A stretch of 64,000 bases of DNA from positions 1 through 64,000 of the forward strand of contig NZ_JACJRU010000035.1 of NCBI RefSeq assembly GCF_014697425.1, in the 5' to 3' direction. Of the stretch, positions 33,659 through 42,491 are shown in pieces. The number at the start of each line of letters is the position of its first letter. The first letter of the stretch is position 1. The notes beneath the pieces were generated by a model, which searched no databases, had not been told where the DNA came from, and saw nothing but the letters and a program-made list of their open reading frames with translations. Source of the DNA: Nostoc sp. FACHB-110 (lineage in GTDB: Bacteria; Cyanobacteriota; Cyanobacteriia; Cyanobacteriales; Nostocaceae). Position numbers and translations under genes: made by a program.

Positions 33659-34552
33659 TCAAACAAAATGAGAACCCGAAATCATTGTCCCGATCCCTAC
33701 ATCGGTAAATATTTCGAGTAACAGTGCGTGGGGTAGACGACCATCGATAATGTGTGCAGCCCGAACTCCTTGAGCGAGCGATCGCACGCAACAATTAACT
33801 TTGGGAATCATCCCACCACTGACTACACCACTAGCAATCAATTCCCGTGCTTCCCGAATATCTACTTTGGGAATTAACGTCGATGGGTCTTTATAATCTT
33901 TTAAAATCCCTCTAGTATCGGTGAGCAAAATTAACTTTTCAGCCCCCAAGGCCGCAGCAATTTCCCCAGCAACAGTATCTGCGTTAATGTTATATGCTTG
34001 TCCCGATTCATCAGCAGCAACACTTGACACTACCGGAATATAACCGTTACTCGAAAGAGTTTCTAAAATTTTGATATTAACACCGCTAACTTCACCCACA
34101 AAGCCGATACCTTCTTGACCTTGGGGACGGGCTGTAATTAAATTCCCATCTTTGCCGCATAAACCCACAGCCATACCACCAGCTTGGTTAATCAAAGCCA
34201 CAATTTCTTTATTCACTCGACCGACTAACACCATTTCCACCACATCCATTGTGGGAGCGTCGGTCACTCGCAAACCATTTTTAAATTGTGGTTCGATGCC
34301 TAATTTATCTAACCAACTGTTAATTTCAGGGCCGCCACCATGTACAAGAATGGGGCGCAAGCCAACACAAGATAAAAAGACAATATCGCGGATTACCTTG
34401 TCTTTGAGGGTGCTGTCTTTCATCGCTGCACCACCATATTTCACAACAACAGTACGTCCCGCAAATTGTTGAATGTAGGGTAGTGCTTCGCTGAGTACCC
34501 GCACACGGGTAGCTTCAGCTTGCCTGATATACTCAGTATCGTTGACCATCAT
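33659..34552 (-). CDS. argB: N-acetylglutamate kinase
   Basis: 297 residues; phosphorylates N-acetylglutamate in arginine synthesis. Motifs: TVVVKYGGAAMKD, ILVHGGGPEINSWLDKLGI, FKNGLRVTDAPTMDVVEMVL, VGLCGKDGNLITA, NINADTVAGEIAAALGAEKL, ILLTDTRGIL and SGGMIPKV. The N-terminal helix before the kinase core (DTEYIRQAEATRVRVLSEAL) and C-terminal residues are those of the arginine-sensitive, hexameric type, which in cyanobacteria is also controlled by PII. In this window SpeA consumes the arginine end product. Stands alone, 98 bp from aroK. Confidence 0.97.
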   Translation of the reverse strand: MMVNDTEYIRQAEATRVRVLSEALPYIQQFAGRTVVVKYGGAAMKDSTLKDKVIRDIVFLSCVGLRPILVHGGGPEINSWLDKLGIEPQFKNGLRVTDAPTMDVVEMVLVGRVNKEIVALINQAGGMAVGLCGKDGNLITARPQGQEGIGFVGEVSGVNIKILETLSSNGYIPVVSSVAADESGQAYNINADTVAGEIAAALGAEKLILLTDTRGILKDYKDPSTLIPKVDIREARELIASGVVSGGMIPKVNCCVRSLAQGVRAAHIIDGRLPHALLLEIFTDVGIGTMISGSHFV

Positions 34553-34650
34553 GGTTGATATTTAAAACCTATGCAGTCAGTGTAGAAGACTTTTTCTCTG
34601 GTCACAATCTCTTAGTTGGAAGTGCTAAGGATAAACAAGGCGATCATCGC

Positions 34651-35211
34651 TTAATTTTCTACATTCTGGTGAGAAGCAGGGGTTTTCAGAACGCTAGGAA
34701 TGGCTGCCATAACTCGATTAGCGATTTGTTCTGGTGTTTCACCTTCGTTGACGATGATGTGCAAATCAGCTTGGGCGTAGAGTGCTTGGCGCTGTTCAAG
34801 CAGGGAGCGCAATTTACCTTGCGGATCAGGATCTTGCAGTAGTGGGCGTGTGGTATCTTCAGCCAAGCGCTCATAAAGCAGTTCCACTGGCACATCTAGC
34901 CACACAATTAAACCGTGGCGTAAGTAACTCCAATTTTCTCGCTTTAGCACAATGCCGCCACCTGTGGCTACAGTCAAATTTAGATGCGCGCTAACTTGGG
35001 CTAATACATCACTTTCCAACTGGCGGAATGCGGCTTCTCCTTCTTCGGCAAATAACTGATTGATGGATCTACCTGCTGCTTTAGCAATCACATCATCAGT
35101 ATCCACAAACCCATAACTCAACTGTTTTGCTAATAAACGCCCTACCGTTGATTTACCAGCACCCATCATCCCAATTAAGTACAGGCTTACTCCTTGCAAT
35201 AAGCTACTCAC
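34651..35211 (-). CDS. aroK: shikimate kinase
   Basis: 186 residues, normal size. It phosphorylates shikimate at the 3-hydroxyl in the aromatic amino acid pathway. Walker A GMMGAGKSTVGRLLA (about residues 14-28), the shikimate-binding aspartate in FVDTDDVIAKAAGRSI, Arg in AEEGEAAFRQLESDVL, the VATGGGIVLKREN strand and the lid arginine region AEDTTRPLLQ are all intact. It is codirectional with argB, separated by 98 bp, so a joint transcript is possible. ATG at 35211; other starts are unlikely. Confidence 0.96.
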   Translation of the reverse strand: MSSLLQGVSLYLIGMMGAGKSTVGRLLAKQLSYGFVDTDDVIAKAAGRSINQLFAEEGEAAFRQLESDVLAQVSAHLNLTVATGGGIVLKRENWSYLRHGLIVWLDVPVELLYERLAEDTTRPLLQDPDPQGKLRSLLEQRQALYAQADLHIIVNEGETPEQIANRVMAAIPSVLKTPASHQNVEN

Positions 35212-35253
35212 CAGTCGCTTTACTCCAGTAAATTCTCAACTCCTCACTTTACT

Positions 35254-36873
35254 TTAAATCTCGGCATTCAAGCGACTTTCTTTGATGTGGTTTTTTAAGT
35301 GTGCCGCAAAAATGGTCTGACTCATTAAAAAGTAGCTTTCTTGTTCTTCGCTTAATTTCAGGTTTTCTTCAATTAAGCGTTCAATTATATACTCCATAAA
35401 TACTGGAGTTTGCGCAAAGCTAGAACCTTGTTGTTCAATCAGGGAGCGTCTCATTAATAAATCGACCGCTTCTAAAATTAATCTTTGCGATAGTTTAGGT
35501 GACAAACCTGGTATAGTATTTTTCTGCAATTGCCTCACAGAAACAGCATTCTGATTCATTGCCAACCAGTACATCATATGCTTTTCTAATTGCGACAACC
35601 GATTAAACTGTTGCTCTAGAATGGTGCGAATCTCCCCAAACACCACAGTTCCTTGTTGAATAAACTCATCAATATTGCCACCAAATAATTCTTGAATGGT
35701 TGTCGCTACTAATTTTAAGAACAGTGGATTTCCGGCATATTGTTTTAACAAAGTATGGCATTCGTCTTCTGTTATATTAGTCAACCCTTTATATTTCAGA
35801 AGTGAGAGGCTTTCTAAGAGATTTAAACCAGTTAATCTCAAAGAGCGAACAGGTAGCGAATTACCTTCTAAAGCTGTGATTTCGGGAGTTTTTTCTCGAC
35901 TGGTTAATATTAAACAGCTTTGATGCTGCGATTCCCCAACGCGCCTAATTAGCTCCCCATATAATTCATATCCTGGGCGATACTGAATTTGAGTCAGAAT
36001 AAAAGAAGGATGAGAATTTTTCATTCCTTGGCTGCTAGCTGTTAATGTCGTGTCAATATCACTGCTAGCTAAAACTGCATCAAAATGATCAAAAACAATT
36101 AAACATCGATAATTACGCAAAAAATCTATCAATTGAGAGATGCGCCCTTCGGTATTTTCTGAAATAGCTATTTCTTGATGGGGTAATAAATTTTGAATTA
36201 GCTGTTCGATTATCTGTTCCGGGGTAGGAGATAGACGTAGCGATCGCCAGATGACATAATCAAACTGCTCTTGAATTTCTTGTGCTAGCTTCACCGAAAA
36301 AACTGTCTTACCAATACCACCCATACCTGAAAGTAGAAGTAAGCGACAGCCTTCTTGCAATATCCATTGTTGAGTTTTTGCAAGTTCTGTGATACGACCC
36401 TCAAAAACGCTAACATCAACTGCTTCACCCCAATCGGGCATTGCCGCTGATTTAACTTTGACTAACTCTGTTTGTGTAGGTTTTGATGCTTTTTTCGGAA
36501 TAATTGCTGCTGGTAATTGAATCCTACCTTTTTTGTACCCAGCTTTTTCTAGTAAATAAGTTACACGACTCCAATTTTTCACTTTTACTGAGTAGCCAGC
36601 TGCATTACTCAGCATTTCTTCTATATACTTGTATAATCCATTAGACAAATAAACTCTAACGGTGCTACTACTGCGACTTTGATAAACTATACTGGCAATT
36701 TCTGCTGGACTGCAACCACACAGCAAACCTCTGAGGAATTTCTTTTCTACTGGAGTTAACGCTTTACCTTTTGTTGATGCTAAATCTACGTATAACTTTT
36801 CTAACTCCCAATTACTTTTAGCCTCAACAAATTCCTCTTCGACTTGATTTGAATCTGGTGTTGCCATTACCAT
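35254..36873 (-). CDS. NB-ARC STAND ATPase with N-terminal vMAP-type helix-turn-helix, no repeat sensor
   Basis: A 539-residue STAND protein. Residues 20-115 form a helical domain as in cyanobacterial NB-ARC proteins with vWA-MoxR-associated N-termini (LTPVEKKFLRGLLCGCSPAE, TVRVYLSNGLYKYIEEML). The NB-ARC core has Walker A GMGGIGKT (183-190), a Walker B strand RCLIVFDHFDAV, a sensor CLILTSREK and a GLxL-like QYAGNPLFLKLV motif, then a winged helix to about 510. Most relatives continue into WD40 or TPR repeats that sense a trigger. This one stops at KESRLNAEI, so it may be a minimal form or a truncated one. ATG 36867 is the alternative start. Regulator or defence roles are inference. Confidence 0.85.
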   Translation of the reverse strand: MVMATPDSNQVEEEFVEAKSNWELEKLYVDLASTKGKALTPVEKKFLRGLLCGCSPAEIASIVYQSRSSSTVRVYLSNGLYKYIEEMLSNAAGYSVKVKNWSRVTYLLEKAGYKKGRIQLPAAIIPKKASKPTQTELVKVKSAAMPDWGEAVDVSVFEGRITELAKTQQWILQEGCRLLLLSGMGGIGKTVFSVKLAQEIQEQFDYVIWRSLRLSPTPEQIIEQLIQNLLPHQEIAISENTEGRISQLIDFLRNYRCLIVFDHFDAVLASSDIDTTLTASSQGMKNSHPSFILTQIQYRPGYELYGELIRRVGESQHQSCLILTSREKTPEITALEGNSLPVRSLRLTGLNLLESLSLLKYKGLTNITEDECHTLLKQYAGNPLFLKLVATTIQELFGGNIDEFIQQGTVVFGEIRTILEQQFNRLSQLEKHMMYWLAMNQNAVSVRQLQKNTIPGLSPKLSQRLILEAVDLLMRRSLIEQQGSSFAQTPVFMEYIIERLIEENLKLSEEQESYFLMSQTIFAAHLKNHIKESRLNAEI

Positions 36874-37335
36874 AATTTATGTAGTTAATATAACCCCGGC
36901 AATATCCTAACTATTATTCGATGAAGTCAGAATAAATAAAAAGTAAATTTATAACGAATTTACTAACTGTTGTTAGGTGACTTGGAAGTTCTTGCTTAGA
37001 TATCTTTAGATTTAACGGAAATTTTATCAAGCTTGTTTGAAACTTTAAGCAAACAAATTCGGTCAATAGAAATCTACGTAACTTTTGGTCTGTGCTGTGA
37101 GAATTTTAGATTGGCATCATACCGTGTCTTTAGTATCACATTATTGGAATTCTAAAATTCTTGGAAATTAAGTTATCATCAAAAATTTTTGCCAAGCAAG
37201 GTGTAAAAAGAGACTGAATTTTTGAGCTTGTCGGAACTAAGCTTTGCAAAATTTAAGGTATAAGCACAAAAAACGATGCGTATTCTACCGGACTCAGCCC
37301 GAATAATTAATGTGGTGTGTTAAGAGGCATCAACC
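36874..37335. other. gap upstream of the NB-ARC gene
   Basis: AT-rich, no gene. An exact 11-bp inverted repeat, AGAATTTTAGA (37100-37110) and TCTAAAATTCT (37151-37161), is separated by 40 bases. It may be an operator or an RNA stem. The NB-ARC promoter should lie at 36880-36960. Confidence 0.45.
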
Positions 37336-37536
37336 ATGACTCGAATTCGTGATGTTGTACAACAAGCTTTAACAACTGGATATTTAACTGTTGAAGCAGA
37401 AAATCAATTACGGCATTTATTAACCAGTCGTTATGACTTGGAAGATTTCAATGCTTTTATGGCTTTGCAAGAAGCGGCGATGAACGGTAAAGTCAGGCAA
37501 GAATCGCGGGAAAGAAGTGTGAAGTGTGAAGTCTGA
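37336..37536 (+). CDS. small protein with a repeat-derived C-terminus
   Basis: 66 residues beginning MTRIRDVVQQALTTGYLTVE, a helical chain with AENQLRHLLTSRYDLEDFNA and FMALQEAAMNGKVRQES, of a kind found in several copies in Nostoc-type genomes. No function is known. The last nine or so residues (SVKCEV after RER) are written by the dispersed repeat gaagtgtgaagtgtgaagtc, so the original stop has been replaced. The ATG follows AGAGGCATCAACC, a fair ribosome-binding site. Codon use before the repeat looks genuine. Confidence 0.6.
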   Translation: MTRIRDVVQQALTTGYLTVEAENQLRHLLTSRYDLEDFNAFMALQEAAMNGKVRQESRERSVKCEV

Positions 37537-37602
37537 AGTCTGAAGTGTGAAGTCTGAAGTCTGTAGACGCGCAGCGTCTGGCCGCAGGCTAGTCTGAAGT
37601 TT
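37515..37602. repeat. short tandem repeat cluster
   Basis: gaagtgtgaagtgtgaagtc-type units reaching into the 37336 gene, interrupted by the second repeat tagacgcgcagcgtctggcc and resumed as agtctgaagtttg. Further on, ctgcctcctgcctcctgcct (about 37639-37660) is another tandem repeat. Confidence 0.85.
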
Positions 37603-37694
37603 GTAGACAGTTAATCAAGACTGCCATTCTCTTTTCTTCTGCCTCCTGCCTCCTGCCTTTCCATCACAATAGTTTTTCACACTGAGCTACTCAA

Positions 37695-38393
37695 TCACTT
37701 GCGTGGTTTTTCGTCATCCTCAAATTCATCATCCTCAAAAAATGACCAATCATCGTCATCACTAGTGCTTGCGGTTTCGTTTTCAGGTTGTTTGTAGGGA
37801 GGAATAATGACGCGATAATCAGCATCATAAACTGATTCGGTTTTACCTACAGCCGTATTTTTGGGTTCGCGGTAGCTGTAAGAGTAAGTTGAACCAGACT
37901 TAGAAGCTGTTTTAGGTTGTTGTTGGCGTTCTTCTGGTTCAAAATTGCGTTCTGGTTGAGGACGAGGTGTTTGTTCTGATTGTTCCTCAAAATCCCAATC
38001 ATCGTTATTATTACTAGTCTCCCAATCATCAAATTCTTCGGTTGCAGGTGTTTGATTTTGCCGAGCAGATGATGGAGAAGTAAAAGGCGTAGATTTAAAT
38101 TCTTCTCTGCTAGGTGCGCTGACACGCCGTGAAGTTGCTGCTGATTTTGCCTGGGTTTTTTGCCGTGGTTGCCCTTGAAAATAACTCGATATTTTAAATA
38201 AAGTAGTGATCAATACAGACGTAAACGCACCCGCAGTAGTAATAAATAAAATCCACATTGCTAGAGGTAAGGGTTGAGTACGCATCCCTAAAAACACTAA
38301 CGATATAGCAGGCGACCAGTTCTGTACTAACAACAGTGTTAGTCCTCCTAGTATTGCCACTAATAAAATTAAGCGAAGTACAGCCATAAGCAA
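37695..38393 (-). CDS. LapA-domain-like membrane protein with acidic disordered tail
   Basis: A 232-residue protein with two N-terminal helices (LRLILLVAILGGLTLLLVQ and PLAMWILFITTAGAFTSVLI) joined by a short loop, the layout of DUF1049/LapA-type proteins. The remaining 150 residues are disordered: basic first (RQKTQAKSAATSRRV), then rich in Asp, Glu and Trp (DDWETSNNNDDWDFEEQSEQ), ending DDWSFFEDDEFEDDEKPRK. Such proteins are widespread in cyanobacteria without a settled function. ATG 38387 is an equal start. It is codirectional with ubiX. Confidence 0.8.
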   Translation of the reverse strand: MLMAVLRLILLVAILGGLTLLLVQNWSPAISLVFLGMRTQPLPLAMWILFITTAGAFTSVLITTLFKISSYFQGQPRQKTQAKSAATSRRVSAPSREEFKSTPFTSPSSARQNQTPATEEFDDWETSNNNDDWDFEEQSEQTPRPQPERNFEPEERQQQPKTASKSGSTYSYSYREPKNTAVGKTESVYDADYRVIIPPYKQPENETASTSDDDDWSFFEDDEFEDDEKPRK

Positions 38394-38489
38394 GTATGAA
38401 TTATGAATTATGAAGTATGAAGTATGAAGTGTGAAATATAAATTTCATACTTCAGCCTAGCCTGCGGCAAGCCTTACATACTTCATACT
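38394..38489. repeat. dispersed repeats between ubiX and the LapA-like gene
   Basis: tatgaagtatgaagtatgaa then, facing it, tacttcagcctagcctgcgg and acatacttcatactt. Together they can fold into a hairpin, which would sit between two codirectional genes and reduce read-through. Confidence 0.85.
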
Positions 38490-39110
38490 TTAACGATGAC
38501 CTTGCCACCGTTGAATGGGGATGCAGTCAATCTCTAATTGATCTAAAGTCCGGGCGACGACAAAATCCACCAAATCTTCGATGGTTTGCGGGTTGTGATA
38601 CCAAGCAGGTATAGCTGGGACAATTCTCACCCCCGTTTCTGCCAAGGTGGTTAAGTTACGCAGATGAATCAGGCTAAAGGGAGTTTCCCGGGGTACGATC
38701 ACTAGTCTACGCCCTTCTTTGAGTTGGACATCTGCTGCCCTTTCTAGTAAGTCGGAACTCAAGCCAACGGCTAGCTTGGCAACTGTACTCATACTACAGG
38801 GGATGATGATCATCCCTAAAGTGCGAAAGGAGCCACTGGCTATATTAGCTCCCACATCACTCCAAGGATGACAGCGTAGTTTGCCTGCAACGGCTACTCC
38901 TGCTTGTTCGCGCCAGAATTGCTCTTGTTGAGTTGGTTCGGCTGGCATTTTAATTTCCTGTTCGGCTTGCCAAACCATGTAACTTGATTTAGAGGCAACT
39001 AATTCAATTTCATAGTCAGCAGCAAGCAAATACTTGAGAGCGCGAACGGCATAAATTAGCCCAGATGCTCCTGATACGCCAATGATTAACGGCTTGGTGT
39101 GATGTGACAC
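38490..39110 (-). CDS. ubiX: flavin prenyltransferase UbiX
   Basis: 206 residues. UbiX joins a dimethylallyl group to FMN, making the prenyl-FMN cofactor for UbiD-type decarboxylases. The FMN site is seen in IGVSGASGLIYAVRALKYL, the serine helix in IIPCSMSTVAKLAVGLSSDL, and the C-terminal half RRLVIVPRETPFSLIHLRNL with IVPAIPAWYHNPQTIEDLVD is diagnostic. No ubiD lies in the window. It precedes the LapA-like gene and follows the RNB gene by 19 bp on the same strand, so it may be cotranscribed with the latter. Confidence 0.95.
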   Translation of the reverse strand: MSHHTKPLIIGVSGASGLIYAVRALKYLLAADYEIELVASKSSYMVWQAEQEIKMPAEPTQQEQFWREQAGVAVAGKLRCHPWSDVGANIASGSFRTLGMIIIPCSMSTVAKLAVGLSSDLLERAADVQLKEGRRLVIVPRETPFSLIHLRNLTTLAETGVRIVPAIPAWYHNPQTIEDLVDFVVARTLDQLEIDCIPIQRWQGHR

Positions 39111-39129
39111 GCGATTTTCTTAACAAAAC

Positions 39130-41481
39130 TTATTCATCATCAGCATAAGCTTCTAAATCGCTAGGTTCAAGGTCACGAGATAGATAAATGTCATCTCGGT
39201 CATCATTAAGACTAGGATTACCTAAGCCTTTAGGTAGGCCATCACTGCCAACGGTGACTAAATCAATTTGTTGGCGGTAGTAATCGACACTCTTCACCTG
39301 GACAGATACACGATCGCCTAATCTGTAAGAAGCGCGATTTTTTCGACCAAACAAGGCTTGTTGTCTGGCGCGATATTCATACCAGTCATCTTTTAAGGAA
39401 CTAACGTGGACTAATCCTTCTACCCGCAATGGCGCACTGGGATGTTTTTGTTTGGGCGAGTCTGTGGTTGGGACTTCAATTTCTACAAAGAACCCGTAGG
39501 ACTGCACACCAGTAATTACGCCTTGGAAAACTTGCCCAATGCGTTGTTTCATTAGTTGGGCTTTTTGCAACCCTGCTAAGTCAGCTTCGGCTTCTTGGAC
39601 TTCTTTTTCGCGGTCATTGAGTTGAATGATGACCCTGGTTAAATCGCTTTGCAGTTCTTGTTGCAATTCGGGCGGTAAGACGTTCCAACTGACTTCGATG
39701 TGGGATGATGAATGACGCAGGTTAACGCGGTCTTTAACGCGGGTAGTGCGGCGATCGCGTCCATGTTCAATCAGTCGGTAGTAAACTCGTTGCAAGAGCA
39801 AATCAGGATAGCGGCGTAAGGGCGAAGTACAGTGAGTATATTGCGCTAGTGCCAAGCCAAAATGACTGCCTTTGGTGGTACTGTAAGCGGCTGGTTTGAG
39901 GGTGTCTTGCAACAAATAAGTTAACACCTGTTCGGAAGGTGATTCGGCAAAGGCTCGCGTTAATAATTGGTAATCTAAGGGTTGGATATCCGCTTCGGGG
40001 TCTAATGTCAGTTCCACACCCAAATTAATTGCCAGTTTGAGCATTTCTTGGACATCTTCGGGATCAGGTGCGCCTTGGACTCGCCAAATGGCGGGGATAC
40101 CTAATGCACTGAGATGTTCTGCCATGAGTTGATTGACTAATAGCGTAAACTCGGTGAGGAGCGATCGCACAGTTAAATTATTCACTACAACCGCACCTAA
40201 CATTCCTTCATCAAAGTAAGGATTTTGATTGGGTGGCAAGTTTAACTGTAAGCTACCACGGGCTAGACGTGCTTGTTTGACGACTTGGTGTAAACCTTCT
40301 AGGTTTTGCAATAACTGAATGACTTCCTCAGATTCCTTAGCAGGTTGACCACCAAGAACTGCTTCCGCCTTGTCTTTGTTGATGGCTGTATCGACATTAA
40401 TCACACTCGGTTGAATTTCCCATTCTTCCACTTCCCCGGATGTTGGGTCGATGGTAATTAAGAATGAGAGTGTGAGGCGATCACTTCCCGCCACCAAAGA
40501 ACAGCGATCGGCTACAGTGTCTGGTAACATAGGCAATACTAAATCACCCAAGTACACAGAGCGTCCGCGCTTCAAGGCTTCTCTGTCTAAAATTTCATCG
40601 GGTTGAATGAAGTGAGAAACATCGGCAATGTGAAAGCCTAAACGCCAACCTTTGTTGGTTTTTTCCAAACTCAAAGCATTTTCTACTAACTTGGCATCAG
40701 TATTGATCCCCGTAATTGCCAAGGTAAATAAACTGCGTAAATCTAATCTGGTTTTGATGTCCGCTTTCAGGATGCGTTTGGGTAATTTCGCTGCTGCTTC
40801 TTGTACCGCTTCGGAAAAATTGCGGGATAAATCATGTTTACAAGTGACCAAATCAATATCGGCGGCGGCTTCCGCATCGCTACCCAAAATTTGCACGACC
40901 CTTCCCAGGGGGGGATATTGCGCTAAAGGATAACGCAGCACTTCCACATGGGCGAGATGGTCGATGGCTTCGGCAAAAGTCATACCATTTGTTTGCAACT
41001 TGAGTTCAAACAACAGGCGATCATCTAAAGGTACTGCGCGAAAACCACTTTCTACTTGTTTAATCCGCGCTAGTAATGTGTGATTAGAACGTTCTAAAAT
41101 TAACTTAACTTCCCCTTCGGGAGAGCGCCGCCGACTACCTTCTTTGAGAACTCTTACCAAAACGCGATCGCCATTCCACGCATTACTTAAATGACTTTCG
41201 CGGATGTAGATATCTTCAGCGCCTTCTACATCTTGAATTGCAAAACAAAAGCCCTTACTAGAACAGCGAAGTTTGGCTTCGATCATCCCTTCTTCAAAGA
41301 CGCGGCGATATTTGCCCCGTTCTTTGACCAAAATTCCGATTTTTTCTAGGACTTCTAAAGCAATATGCAGCTTTTGTAAACTATCCTCATCTTCGCAGCC
41401 AAGTTTTTTTTCTAAAACTTTCCGAGCTACCAATTTATCATCGGTGAAATTGGCAAGGAGTGTAGCGATTGAAAATTCCAT
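39130..41481 (-). CDS. RNase II/R-family (RNB) protein with degenerate catalytic motif, Zam-like
   Basis: 783 residues with the RNase II/R order: N-terminal winged helix and cold-shock-like domains (1-230), RNB domain (about 240-590) and a C-terminal S1 domain (GQVFQGVITGVQSYGFFVEI). The RNB signature FHIADVSHFIQPDEILDREA, RGRSVYLGDLVLPMLP and THCTSPLRRYPDLLLQR is clear. But where RNase R has TIDGEDARDFDDAV, this protein has TGINTDAKLVENAL (257-270), so the four metal-binding aspartates read Ile, Leu, Glu and Asn. Exonuclease activity is therefore doubtful. The size fits the cyanobacterial Zam protein (acetazolamide resistance, about 780 residues), which I recall as an RNB homologue. A role as an RNA-binding factor is inference. 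Confidence 0.88.
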   Translation of the reverse strand: MEFSIATLLANFTDDKLVARKVLEKKLGCEDEDSLQKLHIALEVLEKIGILVKERGKYRRVFEEGMIEAKLRCSSKGFCFAIQDVEGAEDIYIRESHLSNAWNGDRVLVRVLKEGSRRRSPEGEVKLILERSNHTLLARIKQVESGFRAVPLDDRLLFELKLQTNGMTFAEAIDHLAHVEVLRYPLAQYPPLGRVVQILGSDAEAAADIDLVTCKHDLSRNFSEAVQEAAAKLPKRILKADIKTRLDLRSLFTLAITGINTDAKLVENALSLEKTNKGWRLGFHIADVSHFIQPDEILDREALKRGRSVYLGDLVLPMLPDTVADRCSLVAGSDRLTLSFLITIDPTSGEVEEWEIQPSVINVDTAINKDKAEAVLGGQPAKESEEVIQLLQNLEGLHQVVKQARLARGSLQLNLPPNQNPYFDEGMLGAVVVNNLTVRSLLTEFTLLVNQLMAEHLSALGIPAIWRVQGAPDPEDVQEMLKLAINLGVELTLDPEADIQPLDYQLLTRAFAESPSEQVLTYLLQDTLKPAAYSTTKGSHFGLALAQYTHCTSPLRRYPDLLLQRVYYRLIEHGRDRRTTRVKDRVNLRHSSSHIEVSWNVLPPELQQELQSDLTRVIIQLNDREKEVQEAEADLAGLQKAQLMKQRIGQVFQGVITGVQSYGFFVEIEVPTTDSPKQKHPSAPLRVEGLVHVSSLKDDWYEYRARQQALFGRKNRASYRLGDRVSVQVKSVDYYRQQIDLVTVGSDGLPKGLGNPSLNDDRDDIYLSRDLEPSDLEAYADDE

Positions 41482-41541
41482 GCAGTGAACCGACCTTTGG
41501 TCAAAACATCATGTTGGTTGAATCTGGTTCTGTTCTGTATA

Positions 41542-41747
41542 CCCTCACGGCCTACAGATACTTAACTAACTGGAAACGAATTGCCCTGAGGCATGGTTCT
41601 GTGAAGTTCCGCACCAGGGAAATCAACCTACCCTTAAGATAAAGTCGCTCCCGAAATCTTGGAACTTCTCACTGCACGACCATTTCAGAGTTAGCTTGCG
41701 CTTTGTCCCTTCACCTAACCAAACTGATAAAGTACGCCTGATGAGGG
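41542..41747. ncRNA. rod-shaped structured RNA candidate (6S-like) or leader of the RNB gene
   Basis: Nested complementary arms define a long imperfect hairpin of 206 bases: CCCTCACGGC (41542) with GCCTGATGAGGG (41736), CTAACT (41566) with AGTTAG (41689), CTGA (41586) with TCAG (41685), ATGG (41593) with CCAT (41680), and GTGAAGTTCC (41601) with GGAACTTCTCAC (41661). Order is strictly nested, and an asymmetric internal bubble lies next to the closing stem. A rod of about 200 bases with a bubble is the shape of bacterial 6S RNA, which binds RNA polymerase. On the minus strand the same region would be the long leader of the RNB gene. Strand is undecided, and the fold was found by hand. Confidence 0.4.
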
Positions 41748-42491
41748 GGTTTTGCCTACTCAGTAATTACGCGAAGGCTTTTTGAGAGGCTAGCTTAAGA
41801 TTACTCTCCACACTGCCCAAAAGCGATAGGTAGGAAAAACCACAGGTGTTTGATTGTCTAGCTTGAAGGTGCTTTTACGCCATCTAACTCTGATTTTTAA
41901 CTAGGAGAAACTGCTGATAAACCTAATTTTCCCATCTGTAGAATCGGTGACAATCAGGCCAGCAGCCATACAAGCAGTGAGGGCGAACCTTATCTCCATT
42001 ATTGTAGATTTAGAGCGTACTTCCAGGAAATAATTCTATATAGAGAATTAGGTAAATAGTATAGCATTGAAGGTGAGATCACCTAGTTAATAGGGGCAGT
42101 AGCGAATAATTTGGGAGAAATAATAGTTACTGCCGCAATTACAACACACAAACACAGCACAAACTTTACCTTGAATTTTAAGATACCAGAAAAATTAGCT
42201 TGTTAGTGCTGTGGCAGTTTTTGTAGGCGATCGCATCTACTCAAGAATAAATCTTACCCAATCTTCCGAATTAATTAGCTTTTTCTCTGCCGACAAAGGA
42301 ATTAGGGTCTTAAAATTAAAATATTTCCATAGATTCACTGTGGTCAACTTAGTTATCTCCCATTCAATTTCACACTTCTCTTTCCTTGGGCGATGACAAA
42401 ATGATACACACACAGTAAACGTAACTAACTGGGGTCTAGAGATTGCATCAACCCCATAATTTAGCAGACATTAGTTTTTGGTGGCAGTATT
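41748..42491. other. gap, 740 bp, no supportable gene
   Basis: Low-quality open frames only. A 61-codon frame at 42211-42396 has neither ribosome-binding site nor recognisable composition. GCGATCGC occurs at about 42229. The hairpin-like segment ccacaggtgtttgattgtct ... aaggtgctttt (41839-41877) might end an RNA starting upstream. Confidence 0.4.

Noticed and set aside
34555..34842. 95-codon plus-strand frame between argB and aroK
   Set aside because: Most of it is antisense to aroK, and it has no ribosome-binding site.
41542..41747. tmRNA, RNase P RNA or SRP RNA
   Set aside because: The conserved core sequences of these RNAs were looked for by eye and not found. Only the rod shape fits, so 6S-like is kept as a candidate.
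42211..42396. 61-codon open frame in the gap before the 42492 gene
   Set aside because: No ribosome-binding site, random composition, and it begins inside a HIP1 site.
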